Shown: piece by piece, positions 42,291 to 50,264 of the stretch
Layout of the letters: the number at the start of each line of letters is the position of its first letter
Numbering within the stretch: position 1 is the stretch's first letter
NCBI RefSeq assembly: GCF_011806565.1
Contig: NZ_JAATOP010000004.1
Location: 186,001-250,000 of the forward strand
Direction: 5' to 3'
From: Marivivens donghaensis
GTDB taxonomy: Bacteria > Pseudomonadota > Alphaproteobacteria > Rhodobacterales > Rhodobacteraceae
Length of the DNA: 64,000 bases
Translations under genes and position numbers: made by a program
The notes under the pieces: model-generated
Told to the model about the DNA's origin: nothing
What the model saw: only the letters and a program-made list of their open reading frames with translations
Database searches by the model: none

Positions 42291-42764
42291 ATGACAGAAC
42301 AGATCAGCGGCTTCGTTCCGCACGACCATCACCATTGCATCACCTCGGCGCTGGATACGGCTGCCGACCAATGCCGCGAGCGCGGTGTTCAATTCACCCC
42401 CGTCCGCAAGCGTGTGCTGGAGATTTTACTCGAAGCGCATACAGCGATGGGTGCGTACGATGTGCTCGCGCGTCTGGACGCCGAAGGGCTGGGCTCCAAG
42501 CCGCCCGTGGCCTATCGTGCGCTGTCTTTTCTGGTGGAGCAGGGCTTTGCCCACCGGATCGAAAAGCTGAACGCCTTTGTCGCTTGCTCGCACCCCGCCG
42601 CCACGCACAGTCCCGCTTTCATGATCTGCCGCTCGTGCAACACAGTGGCCGAGGCCGACATGCCCGAGACGTTCGGCGCGCCTGCGGAGCAGGCGGGCTT
42701 TACTATCGAAAAGACCGTGATCGAGGCCGAGGGCATCTGCCAGAACTGCAAGGACTCCGAATGA
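42291..42764 (+). CDS. zur: Zinc uptake regulator, Fur family
   Basis: A 157-residue Fur-family repressor. The winged helix covers RGVQFTPVRKRVLEILLEAH to VAYRALSFLVEQGFAHRIE, and the structural zinc Cys pairs are ICRSC and ICQNC. Its position at the head of znuCB and beside a Zur box identifies it as Zur rather than Fur. Its stop overlaps the znuC start (ATGA). Confidence 0.93.
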   Translation: MTEQISGFVPHDHHHCITSALDTAADQCRERGVQFTPVRKRVLEILLEAHTAMGAYDVLARLDAEGLGSKPPVAYRALSFLVEQGFAHRIEKLNAFVACSHPAATHSPAFMICRSCNTVAEADMPETFGAPAEQAGFTIEKTVIEAEGICQNCKDSE

Positions 42765-43510
42765 GCCTGATTTCCGCTCGCGGTCTGACGGTGCGCCACG
42801 GCGCGCAAACCGTTCTGCAAAACGTAGATTTCGATATCGACAGCGGTGAGATCGTCACCATCGTTGGCCCCAACGGGTCAGGTAAGTCGACGCTACTCCG
42901 TGCACTGATCAATGCGGCGAAACCCTCCGCAGGGTCGGTCAAACACAAGCACGGGCTGCGAATCGGCTATGTGCCGCAAAAGCTCCACGTCGATGCAACG
43001 CTGCCGATGACCGTGCGCCGTTTCCTCGACCTGCCGCGCCGTGTGAGCGATGTGGAAGCAGAGGCCGCGCTGGAGCGCACCGGCGTGCCGGAGCTGATCA
43101 AACGTCAGCTCGACGGTCTGTCGGGCGGGCAGTTGCAACGTGTCCTGCTGGCCCGCGCTCTGCTGGGTGCGCCCGATATTCTGTTGCTCGACGAAGCCAC
43201 GCAGGGCCTCGACCAACCTGGCGAGGCGGCGTTCTACCGACTGATCGAGGACGTCCGGAACCAGATGGGCTGCGCTATTTTGATGGTCAGCCACGAGTTG
43301 CACGTCGTCATGAGCGCCTCCGACCGCGTCATTTGCCTGAACGGTCACGTCTGCTGCGAAGGCACGCCCGAGGTCGTCTCTGCCGCGCCTGCGTATCGCC
43401 AGTTGTTCGGCACGGGGACGGGCGGCGCGCTGGCGCTCTACCGTCACGACCACGACCATTCGCACGACTGCGCGCATGATCACGACCACCACGAAGGGCA
43501 CCACCACTGA
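42761..43510 (+). CDS. znuC: Zinc ABC transporter ATPase with His-rich tail
   Basis: A 249-residue ABC ATPase with Walker A GPNGSGKST, signature LSGGQLQRVLLARALLG, Walker B ILLLDEATQGLD and the H-loop MVSHELH. The last ~22 residues are a His/Asp-rich tail (HDHDHSHD...HHEGHHH), not needed for ATPase function and probably zinc-binding in the cytoplasm. The start overlaps zur and the stop overlaps znuB. Confidence 0.93.
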   Translation: MSLISARGLTVRHGAQTVLQNVDFDIDSGEIVTIVGPNGSGKSTLLRALINAAKPSAGSVKHKHGLRIGYVPQKLHVDATLPMTVRRFLDLPRRVSDVEAEAALERTGVPELIKRQLDGLSGGQLQRVLLARALLGAPDILLLDEATQGLDQPGEAAFYRLIEDVRNQMGCAILMVSHELHVVMSASDRVICLNGHVCCEGTPEVVSAAPAYRQLFGTGTGGALALYRHDHDHSHDCAHDHDHHEGHHH

Positions 43511-44301
43511 TGCTGGACGATTTTCTCATCCGCGCCATTCTGGCGGGCGTCGGTGCCTCGGTCGCGGCGAGCCTTCTGGGCTGTTTCGTCGTCTGGCGCC
43601 GCATGGCGTACTTCGGGGACGCGACCGCGCACGCGGCGATCCTCGGCGTGGCGCTGTCGCTCGCGTTCGGCTTCTCCACCCTGATCGGCGTGAGCGCTGT
43701 GGCGCTGCTGATGGCATTGTCGATCTTTGCGCTGACCAACCGCCAGATCGCGGTCGACACGATCCTTGGCGTTCTGGCGCATGGAGCGTTGGCGACCGGC
43801 CTTGTGGCGATTTCCTTGGTGCCGAGCGCACGCATCAACCTTGAAAGCTACCTGTTCGGGGACGTGCTGATCGTCGGCAAAACCGACCTCGCCGTCATCT
43901 GGATCGGCGCTGCACTAGTGGCTCTTGTTATATGGAGGCAGTGGTCGCGAATGCTGACCGCGACGCTCTCGCCAGAACTGGCCTATGCTGCGGGCATCGA
44001 TCCGAAGCGCCAACAAATCATCCTGACGCTACTCCTTGCTGCCGTGGTCGCCGTGGCCATCAAGGTGATCGGAGCGCTACTCATCACCGCGCTGCTGATC
44101 GTTCCCGCCGCGACCGCCCGCAACCTGTCGCGCACGCCCGAAGCGATGGCTTTTGCCTCTATCGGCTTCGGTGCGGCCAGTGCGGTCGGCGGGATCGGCC
44201 TGTCGTTTCAAGCCGACACGCCCGCCGGTCCATCTATCGTCGTGGTCTCGGTCGTGTTCTTTGCGGCGGCGCTGTTCGTGCGCCGCCTGCGGGGGCTTTA
44301 A
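43510..44301 (+). CDS. znuB: Zinc ABC transporter permease
   Basis: A 263-residue inner-membrane permease of the ABC-3 family with about eight hydrophobic helices. Conserved blocks are CFVVWRRMAYFGDATAHAAI near the N-terminus and VGALLITALLIVPAATARNL. It forms the Zn2+ channel with ZnuC and receives zinc from ZnuA. The start overlaps the znuC stop (TGATG), and it ends tail to tail with asd by four bases. Confidence 0.94.
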   Translation: MLDDFLIRAILAGVGASVAASLLGCFVVWRRMAYFGDATAHAAILGVALSLAFGFSTLIGVSAVALLMALSIFALTNRQIAVDTILGVLAHGALATGLVAISLVPSARINLESYLFGDVLIVGKTDLAVIWIGAALVALVIWRQWSRMLTATLSPELAYAAGIDPKRQQIILTLLLAAVVAVAIKVIGALLITALLIVPAATARNLSRTPEAMAFASIGFGAASAVGGIGLSFQADTPAGPSIVVVSVVFFAAALFVRRLRGL

Positions 44302-45353
44302 GCGGCCTGCGACGTGACCTGTTGGGCCAGCAGGTTCTCGGCAATCTGAACCGCGTTGAGCGCCGCGCCCTTCAGCAGTTGGTCGCCCGAAATGAACATC
44401 GCGATGGTCTGGCCCGTGGGGTCGATCAGATCGGTGCGGATGCGGCCGACAAGGACATCTTCAATGCCGCTTGCCTCGCAAGGCATCGGAAAGTGGTTGT
44501 TCTCGATGTCATCGACGACCCGCACACCCGGCGCATTCGACAGCTTGTCACGCACGGATTCCGGCGACACGAAGCCGTCGAAACGGACCGACAGCGCGAT
44601 GGAGTGCGCGCGCAGCACAGGCACGCGAACGCAGGTGATGCCGACAGGAAGACGGGGCAGGCCGAGGATGCGGCGCGTCTCGGCAATCACCTTGGTTTCT
44701 TCGCCATTGTAGCCCGTTTCGGGGTCGATCTCGGCGTTGTGGCTGAAGAGGTTGAAGGCCATCGGGTGCGGCATGATCTGCTGCTCGAACGGCTCTTCGT
44801 TGACGGCGGCGGCGGTCGCTTGTCGCAGCTCGTCCATCGCGGCAGCACCTGCGCCGGATGCGCTCTGATAGGTGACCATGTTCAGGCGCGTGATCGCCCA
44901 GCAGCGTTGCAGCGGTGCGAGCGCGGTCGTGGCGATTGCGGCGACACAGTTGGGGTTGGCGATTATGCCGGCGTGAGGCGCGATGGTGCCGCCGTTGGCT
45001 TCGGGCACGATCAGCGGAACGTTCGGGTCCATGCGGAACGCGGACGAGTTGTCGACCACGACTGCACCCGCAGCGACAGCCAGAGGAGCGTACTTGCGAG
45101 ACACCGAAGCACCTGCGGAGAAGAACACGATGTTGCAGCCATCGAAGCTGCGCTCGGTCAGTTCCTGAACCAGCACATCGCTGCCACGGAAGGGCAGGTG
45201 CTGACCGGCAGAGCGGGCCGAGGCGAGCAGACGCAGTTCGCCCACCGGAACATCGCGGCTTTCAAGGCAGTTGATAATTTCGATACCCACAGCGCCGGTT
45301 GCGCCGACAACGGCGATCACTGGCAAGGGTGGAATGGATTGCTGTACGTTCAT
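44298..45353 (-). CDS. asd: Aspartate-semialdehyde dehydrogenase
   Basis: A 351-residue NADPH enzyme that converts aspartyl phosphate to aspartate semialdehyde, the branch point to Lys, Met, Thr and Ile (and to diaminopimelate). The NADP loop is VVGATGAVGIEI, the catalytic Cys is in IIANPNCVAAI, and the substrate Arg/His region is VPVLRAHSIALSV. A candidate leader peptide and a hairpin precede it (45372-45593). A GGAGAG ribosome site lies before the ATG. Confidence 0.95.
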   Translation of the reverse strand: MNVQQSIPPLPVIAVVGATGAVGIEIINCLESRDVPVGELRLLASARSAGQHLPFRGSDVLVQELTERSFDGCNIVFFSAGASVSRKYAPLAVAAGAVVVDNSSAFRMDPNVPLIVPEANGGTIAPHAGIIANPNCVAAIATTALAPLQRCWAITRLNMVTYQSASGAGAAAMDELRQATAAAVNEEPFEQQIMPHPMAFNLFSHNAEIDPETGYNGEETKVIAETRRILGLPRLPVGITCVRVPVLRAHSIALSVRFDGFVSPESVRDKLSNAPGVRVVDDIENNHFPMPCEASGIEDVLVGRIRTDLIDPTGQTIAMFISGDQLLKGAALNAVQIAENLLAQQVTSQAA

Positions 45354-45417
45354 GGGTCTCTCCGGCAGGCTGGCGGGAGGAGGACGGGGAACGCTGTGAT
45401 TATCTTGCTTTCAACCC

Positions 45418-45446
45418 CGTCCGGCTCCGGCGGGGTTGGTTTCGCT
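45418..45446 (-). promoter_or_regulatory. Hairpin between leader ORF and asd
   Basis: On the minus strand the leader stop is followed by AACCCCG-N11-CGGGGTT, whose inner part (CCGG-ag-CCGG) also pairs. There is no clear U-run after it, so it is not a textbook terminator. Its position between leader and gene makes it a candidate regulatory RNA structure. Confidence 0.4.
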
Positions 45447-45535
45447 TAGATCGTGACATCCGACCACGCGAAACGCACCCCCGCCGAAGCGGTGGTCATT
45501 TTGGTGGTCATGGTTTTGTTCATCAGGATCGTCAT
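45446..45535 (-). CDS. Candidate 29-aa leader peptide upstream of asd
   Basis: An ORF too short for standard gene finding. It begins MTILMNKTMTTKMTT, in which 14 of 15 residues are Met, Thr, Ile, Asn or Lys, all derived from aspartate through the pathway in which asd acts, and then continues ASAGVRFAWSDVTI. It ends 92 bases before asd and is followed by a stable hairpin. This is the composition expected of a transcription-attenuation leader sensing aspartate-family tRNA charging. Caution: no good ribosome site is seen, and a run of A-initial codons gives such residues automatically. Not a known family as far as can be recognised. Confidence 0.45.
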   Translation of the reverse strand: MTILMNKTMTTKMTTASAGVRFAWSDVTI

Positions 45536-45558
45536 GGCGTTTGGTTAGCCGAAGAGCG

Positions 45559-45593
45559 GCGCGCAATGCAAATATTATTTTCGCATTGCGCGC
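45559..45593. promoter_or_regulatory. Long inverted repeat at the start of the asd upstream region
   Basis: GCGCGCAATGC and GCATTGCGCGC form 11-bp perfect arms around a 13-base AT-rich centre (AAATATTATTTTC). It lies between the dtd stop and the leader ORF. The AT-rich centre could hold a -10 element for asd (ATAATA on the minus strand), or the structure may terminate dtd transcription. Confidence 0.45.
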
Positions 45594-45601
45594 GGCTGCG
45601 C

Positions 45602-46039
45602 TCAGACCTCGGTCCAGATGGTGACGGGGCCATCGTTGATCAGGGACACCTGCATGTCGGCGCCGAAGCGGCCGCAGGCGGCCTGGATGCCGAGTTTAGC
45701 AACCTCGTCCTTGAACATCTCGTAAAGGCGCTCGCCCTCGGCGGGGCGGGCGGCAGTGGAAAATCCGGGGCGGTTGCCGCGCGAGGTATCTGCGGACAGG
45801 GTGAACTGGCTGACGATGAGGGCGCTGCCGCCCACGTCGACGAGCGACTTGTTCATCTTGCCTGCTTCATCCTGAAAGATACGCATTTTCGAGAGCTTAG
45901 CAGCCAGTTTGGCGGGAAGCTCGTCGGTGTCGCCTTCCATGGCGCAGACCAGAACGAGCATGCCATGGCCGATCTCGCCGACCACTGCGCCGTCGATTGT
46001 TACGGATGCTTCGGAAACGCGCTGGACAAGTGCTCTCAC
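45602..46039 (-). CDS. dtd: D-aminoacyl-tRNA deacylase
   Basis: A 145-residue DTD that hydrolyses D-aminoacyl-tRNA, a translation proofreading enzyme. The start at GTG 46039 gives the family N-terminus (V/M)[14 protein letters not shown] and overlaps the kinase stop by four bases (GTGA), with GGAG nine bases upstream. An in-frame GTG at 46054 is less likely. Catalytic blocks [18 protein letters not shown] and the C-terminal [17 protein letters not shown] (the usual Gly-cisPro is seen as NDGPVT) are present. Confidence 0.93.
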   Translation of the reverse strand: MRALVQRVSEASVTIDGAVVGEIGHGMLVLVCAMEGDTDELPAKLAAKLSKMRIFQDEAGKMNKSLVDVGGSALIVSQFTLSADTSRGNRPGFSTAARPAEGERLYEMFKDEVAKLGIQAACGRFGADMQVSLINDGPVTIWTEV

Positions 46040-46953
46040 AGTTCGTTGCTCCACGGCGGGTTCGCACCCGCGCGGCTGACGGTGATCGCGGCAGAGCGGT
46101 TGCCGAGGCTCAATGCGGCCTTGATCGTGTCTTCATCCAGCGACGCGATGTCGTCCTTCGACAGCTTGCCAGCCGACTGGAGCGAGGCCAGAACACCTGC
46201 GTTGAACGTGTCACCGGCGCCGACGGTATCAATGACTTCGACCTTGTTGGCAGGCACGAAGACGACGTTATCGGCGGTGATTCCGTAGGAGCCGTTCGCG
46301 CCTTCGGTGATGCAAACCAGCTTCGGACCCTTGGCGATGATCTTGCGGGCGTTCTCAATCAGGTCGCCTTCGCCGACGAGCCAGTTCAGGTCCTCGTCGG
46401 ACAGCTTGATGATGTCGCAAGCTGCGGTCATGCGCTCGATACGGGCGCGGTAGGCCGCTTCGTCGCGAATGAATCCGGGGCGGATGTTGGGGTCCATCAT
46501 GATGACGCGCTTGGGGGCTTCGCGCAGGCAAAGCGCCTCGTAAGTCGCACCGCAGGGCTCGACGGGCAGGGAGATGCCGCCGAAGAACATCGCATCAGCG
46601 GTGACTTCGTTCGGCAGGTCCTCGATGGCGAGCAGACGTCCAGCGGTGCCTTCGTCATAGAACGCGTAGGTCGCTTGACCGTTGACCAGTTTGACGAACG
46701 CGACTGTCGACGGACGATCAGCCAGAACGACGTTCGAGATGTCGACCTTGGACGCCTTCAGCGTGTCGGTCAGAACCTCGCCCATCATGTCTTGGGCAAT
46801 GCCTGAAAAGAAGCCGACCTGCGCGCCGAGACGGCCAAGCGCAATCGCGGTGTTGAAGACGGCGCCGCCTGCGTAGGGGGCGTAACATGCCTCGCCTTCG
46901 GTCGAAGTGCGGGGCAGCATGTCGATAAGGGCTTCACCACAGCACAGGATCAT
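46036..46953 (-). CDS. PfkB-family carbohydrate kinase (fructokinase-like)
   Basis: A 305-residue ribokinase-fold kinase: N-terminal [11 protein letters not shown], sugar-binding [20 protein letters not shown] and the C-terminal signature [17 protein letters not shown] with the catalytic Asp. It phosphorylates a sugar, most like fructokinase, but substrate identity is inferred. Co-transcribed with dtd through a four-base overlap. Confidence 0.87.
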   Translation of the reverse strand: MILCCGEALIDMLPRTSTEGEACYAPYAGGAVFNTAIALGRLGAQVGFFSGIAQDMMGEVLTDTLKASKVDISNVVLADRPSTVAFVKLVNGQATYAFYDEGTAGRLLAIEDLPNEVTADAMFFGGISLPVEPCGATYEALCLREAPKRVIMMDPNIRPGFIRDEAAYRARIERMTAACDIIKLSDEDLNWLVGEGDLIENARKIIAKGPKLVCITEGANGSYGITADNVVFVPANKVEVIDTVGAGDTFNAGVLASLQSAGKLSKDDIASLDEDTIKAALSLGNRSAAITVSRAGANPPWSNEL

Positions 46954-47021
46954 TTTGGCCTCTTTCTGGTAGCGATAACGGTTTCGCCGTGGGTGCCGTG
47001 AAACGACCTGCCAGTCAAGCG

Positions 47022-48113
47022 TTACTGCATGTATTCGGCGTAGTAGGCGACTCCACCGACGGCCAGTGCGACAACGAGCACCGCAAAGGCGATCTTGATC
47101 GCCGAATAGGGCCGCTCGCCTTTTACCTTGCCGGTCTGTCCGTTGACGACAAAGCGGTAAGATTTGCCTTTGTAGCGATAGGCCGCGAGCCAGATCGGCA
47201 GCAGGACGTGCTTGAAGGTGATGTCGCTGTGCACCGTATCCATCGAGCTAATGCGCTGGTGGTCGCCGCCGATGTCGCGTTCGATATCGCGGCGGATCTG
47301 GTGTTCCATGACCTTCTTGGCGTTCTGGAAACCCTCATCCAGTTGGATCTGGTAGCCCTCGGCGTTGAAGCCGGCGAGGAAGTTCGGGTCGTAGGGCTTG
47401 AGCGACTTCAACTCCCACGGCTCCAGCGCGTCGGTGTGTTTGCGCGGCAGGGAGTTCGACGCAAGGATCAGAACGTCATCGAAGAAGCGCTTTACGCGGC
47501 CCGAGGCATGGCTCCAGCGGGTGTGGCGTTGCTGGTAGGTTTCGGTCTTGCCGTTCACCGTGCGTGTTTCTGTGGTGTAGTAGTCATCGCCGCGCTGGCC
47601 CGTGTATTTGGTGCGTGTGTCGGCATCGTAGGTCCAGAACGGCACATAGACGCCGTTCATCTTGCGGCCCTTGCGGGCGTATTCGGTCAGACCGCTCGGC
47701 GCGAACCAGAGACGGCCCATCCATTTGTTCATAGCGGCGTGCGCTTGCGGCTCGTCCAGTAAGAACGGCAGCAGGCCTTGCGGTTTGATCTGACGATGCA
47801 AGCCTGTGTCGGTCACAACGGGGGTGGCGCAGAACGGGCAGGTGGTTGCGTGATCCTTTTCGTGAATTTCGATCTGCGCACCGCAATTGGGGCAGGGGCT
47901 GATCCGCACCTCCTCGATCTCGTGAGGCAGGAGCTGTTCGCTCATGGCCGCATTGAAATCGAGCTCTCGGATCGGTTCGGCGTATTTCTCGAGGCCCTTT
48001 TCGACGACCTCGGTATGACCGCAGAAATCGCAGATCAGACGGTTCTGGCCCGGATCGAAACGCATGTCTGCGCCGCAGCTCGGGCAAGGGAAGCGGTGTT
48101 GTTCTTCGACCAT
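47022..48113 (-). CDS. Zinc-ribbon protein with C-terminal membrane anchor (YdjG-like)
   Basis: A 363-residue protein with two N-terminal zinc ribbons (CPSCGADMRFD...LICDFCGHTE and CPNCGAQIE...TTCPFCATPV), a large soluble middle (VPFWTYDADTRTKYTGQRGDDYY) and a C-terminal transmembrane helix (IAFAVLVVALAVGGVAYYA). This architecture resembles TFIIB-type zinc-ribbon proteins such as Bacillus YdjG that sit with SPFH and PspA genes. It is the last gene of the six-gene operon and may bridge membrane and cytosolic partners (inference). Confidence 0.78.
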   Translation of the reverse strand: MVEEQHRFPCPSCGADMRFDPGQNRLICDFCGHTEVVEKGLEKYAEPIRELDFNAAMSEQLLPHEIEEVRISPCPNCGAQIEIHEKDHATTCPFCATPVVTDTGLHRQIKPQGLLPFLLDEPQAHAAMNKWMGRLWFAPSGLTEYARKGRKMNGVYVPFWTYDADTRTKYTGQRGDDYYTTETRTVNGKTETYQQRHTRWSHASGRVKRFFDDVLILASNSLPRKHTDALEPWELKSLKPYDPNFLAGFNAEGYQIQLDEGFQNAKKVMEHQIRRDIERDIGGDHQRISSMDTVHSDITFKHVLLPIWLAAYRYKGKSYRFVVNGQTGKVKGERPYSAIKIAFAVLVVALAVGGVAYYAEYMQ

Positions 48114-48149
48114 CTGATCGCTCCGTTATGCGCGGACGTTCGGCTCGTT

Positions 48150-49274
48150 TCAGACTGCGGGCGGCGGAGGCGGAGGGGGCGGTGCCACAGTGAACAGCTG
48201 AGCGAGTTCCGCGATGTCGCCTGCTTTGGTCCAGCCGGACATGCCCGCCGACCACACGAGCGTTTCGCGGGTCAACTGTCCACCGCCAGCCATACGGCCA
48301 AGGTCGGCGCGGCTGAACGGGCCGGTGGTCGCGCCGTTTTCCGCGATGTGCCAGACGGTTTCAACCGGCGGAGGCGGCGGAGCGGCGGGGGCGGCGGCTT
48401 GCGGCTGCTGCTGGCCGCCCATCGGACCCCACGGTCCCATGTTCATGCCCATCGCCATACCCATGCCGGCGCCCATACCCTGACCCATCGCGTTACCTGC
48501 GGCGGAGTTCGGGTTGTTCATGGCCTCGGCGGCGCGCCACTTCATATGGTCGTCGAGGTTACCAGCGATGCCGCGCGATGTGCGGGCGTCGAGCGCTTTT
48601 TCCACGTCCTCGGGGAGGCTGATGTTTTCAATATAGAATTCGGGGATCGACAGGCCGTATTGCGCAATCGTCGGCGCGATGGCGTTCGCGACCAGATCGC
48701 CGACATCCTTGGTGTTAGCGGCCATGTCCAGTACGGGAATTTCGCTCGACGCGATGGCGCGGCTGAATTCCTGAACGATCACGTTGCGGATCTGGAAGCT
48801 GATCTCGTCCGAGGTAAACTCGCCGTCCGTGCCAACGATTTCGCGCAGGAACAGGCCCGGATCGGCGACTTTGATGGCATAGGTGCCGAAGGCGCGGATG
48901 CGGACGGGGCCGAACTCCGGATCGCGCATCATGATGGGGTTTTTGGTGCCCCACTTCTGGTCGCCGAAGCGGGTGGTGTTGACGAAGTAGATCTCGCTCT
49001 TGAACGGCGACTTGAACCCGTGGTCCCAGTGCTGGAGCGAAGTCATCACCGGCATGTTGTTCGTCTCTAGCTGGTAGAGACCCGGCTGGAAGATATCGGC
49101 AAGCTGCCCTTCGTGCACGAAAATCGCGGCCTGACCTTCGCGGACCGTGAGCTTGGCACCGTACTTGATTTCGTGGCCGTAGCGCTCGAAGCGGTAGACC
49201 ATCGTGTCGCGGGTGTCGTCGGTCCACTCGATGACGTCAATAAATTGACCGGACAGAAAATCCAGAATGCCCAT
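48150..49274 (-). CDS. SPFH-domain protein with GYF-type C-terminal domain (YdjI-like)
   Basis: A 374-residue protein. Residues ~1-260 are the virion-core/SPFH region (WTDDTRDTMVYRFERYGHEI, QAAIFVHEGQLADIFQPGLY, IRNVIVQEFSRAIASSEIPV) as in Bacillus YdjI. A Met/Gly/Pro linker follows, then a GYF_2/DUF4339 domain (WHIAENGATTGPFSRADLGR, TLVWSAGMSGWTKAGDI) and a poly-Pro end. SPFH proteins scaffold membrane microdomains, while GYF domains bind proline-rich partners, so this could be a scaffold of the operon's system. Confidence 0.8.
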   Translation of the reverse strand: MGILDFLSGQFIDVIEWTDDTRDTMVYRFERYGHEIKYGAKLTVREGQAAIFVHEGQLADIFQPGLYQLETNNMPVMTSLQHWDHGFKSPFKSEIYFVNTTRFGDQKWGTKNPIMMRDPEFGPVRIRAFGTYAIKVADPGLFLREIVGTDGEFTSDEISFQIRNVIVQEFSRAIASSEIPVLDMAANTKDVGDLVANAIAPTIAQYGLSIPEFYIENISLPEDVEKALDARTSRGIAGNLDDHMKWRAAEAMNNPNSAAGNAMGQGMGAGMGMAMGMNMGPWGPMGGQQQPQAAAPAAPPPPPVETVWHIAENGATTGPFSRADLGRMAGGGQLTRETLVWSAGMSGWTKAGDIAELAQLFTVAPPPPPPPPAV

Positions 49275-49292
49275 ACCAAAGGCTCCTCTTGC

Positions 49293-50264
49293 TCAGGTCG
49301 CGTTACCAGTAAGCTCACTCGCTATCCGGCGGACGATCGGGCCTGCCTCGTCGGCGGTCATGCCGACCCTCAAGCGTGAATCGTACAGTATCCGAAGTAG
49401 CATTTCATCGTATCCTGTTAGTAACGCGAACTCTTCATCGTCGTTAAAAATAGACGGACGGGCACGCGGACTATCATTCGTGAGCCCCATACCCTGCGCA
49501 AGTTCTTCGTGAACACAAGCCTGCTTCATCAGCGTCGGGTGTTCGGCGCGGATGATGGCGAGGGCCTTGTTGTAAGTGACGCCGTCCGGTTTGAACGTGC
49601 TGATCACGAGGCAAAGCTGTTCGCGGGGCAGGTTCAGCGCATAGTCGAGCGAGGAATGTTCGATGCCGGGTATCAGTTCGCGGATGCGCGCGGCGGCACC
49701 TTTGCGGTCGTCCTCGTCAAGGAACAGCACGTGGAAATTCGGGCGGCTGTTCGTCATGGTGATCGGCACGCCCGACAGGCTCGACAGGCGGCGGGTGTAG
49801 TCGTTCACCATCGCGTAGTCGGTGAACTGGTCTTCGCTAGCGACATTCGCGCCGAATTCGACCGCCATGCGGATCGGGTTTTCCCAGCGGCGTAGCGCGG
49901 TTGCGGTCGCTTGGGCCCGCAGGGTGGTGCCGTCGCTGGTGTATTCGTCGTGCAGAGCCACGTCGATGAACCCGGTCGCCAACTGCGTATCGGTGAACGG
50001 CGTATCCACGCTGCCGCCGTCCGTGCGCATCAGATGCTGGTTCACCAGATCGTTTTGCAGACGGCGGTAGTAGGTCGCAAGCTGGGTGCTGGCGGTCGAT
50101 GCAGGGCGGGTGCTGATCGATACCGTTTGCGGCTGGGTGGTGGCGACCTCCGGACTCCGTGCCACGGCGGCACGCGGTACGGCCACGCTGTCGGGGGACA
50201 GGTTCGTACAGCTCGATAGCAGTGTGGTGACAAGTACTGCCGCGAGTCCGGTGGTTCTATTCAT
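49293..50264 (-). CDS. DUF2927 lipoprotein
   Basis: A 323-residue protein with a lipoprotein signal peptide (TGLAAVLVTTLLSSCTNLSP, lipobox LSSC). The C-terminal DUF2927 region includes ACVHEELAQGMGLTNDSPRA, with a metallopeptidase-like HEELAQ helix, and FNDDEEFALLTGYDEMLLRI. Whether it has peptidase activity is unknown. It lies between TelA-like and SPFH genes and starts one base inside the TelA stop, so it is co-expressed and gives the operon an envelope-exposed component. Confidence 0.8.
   Translation of the reverse strand: MNRTTGLAAVLVTTLLSSCTNLSPDSVAVPRAAVARSPEVATTQPQTVSISTRPASTASTQLATYYRRLQNDLVNQHLMRTDGGSVDTPFTDTQLATGFIDVALHDEYTSDGTTLRAQATATALRRWENPIRMAVEFGANVASEDQFTDYAMVNDYTRRLSSLSGVPITMTNSRPNFHVLFLDEDDRKGAAARIRELIPGIEHSSLDYALNLPREQLCLVISTFKPDGVTYNKALAIIRAEHPTLMKQACVHEELAQGMGLTNDSPRARPSIFNDDEEFALLTGYDEMLLRILYDSRLRVGMTADEAGPIVRRIASELTGNAT

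Noticed and set aside
43436-43507. Repeated CAC/GAC-rich DNA as a CRISPR or simple-repeat array
   Set aside because: It is the His/Asp-coding tail of znuC, without regular spacers; no CRISPR array was seen anywhere in the window.
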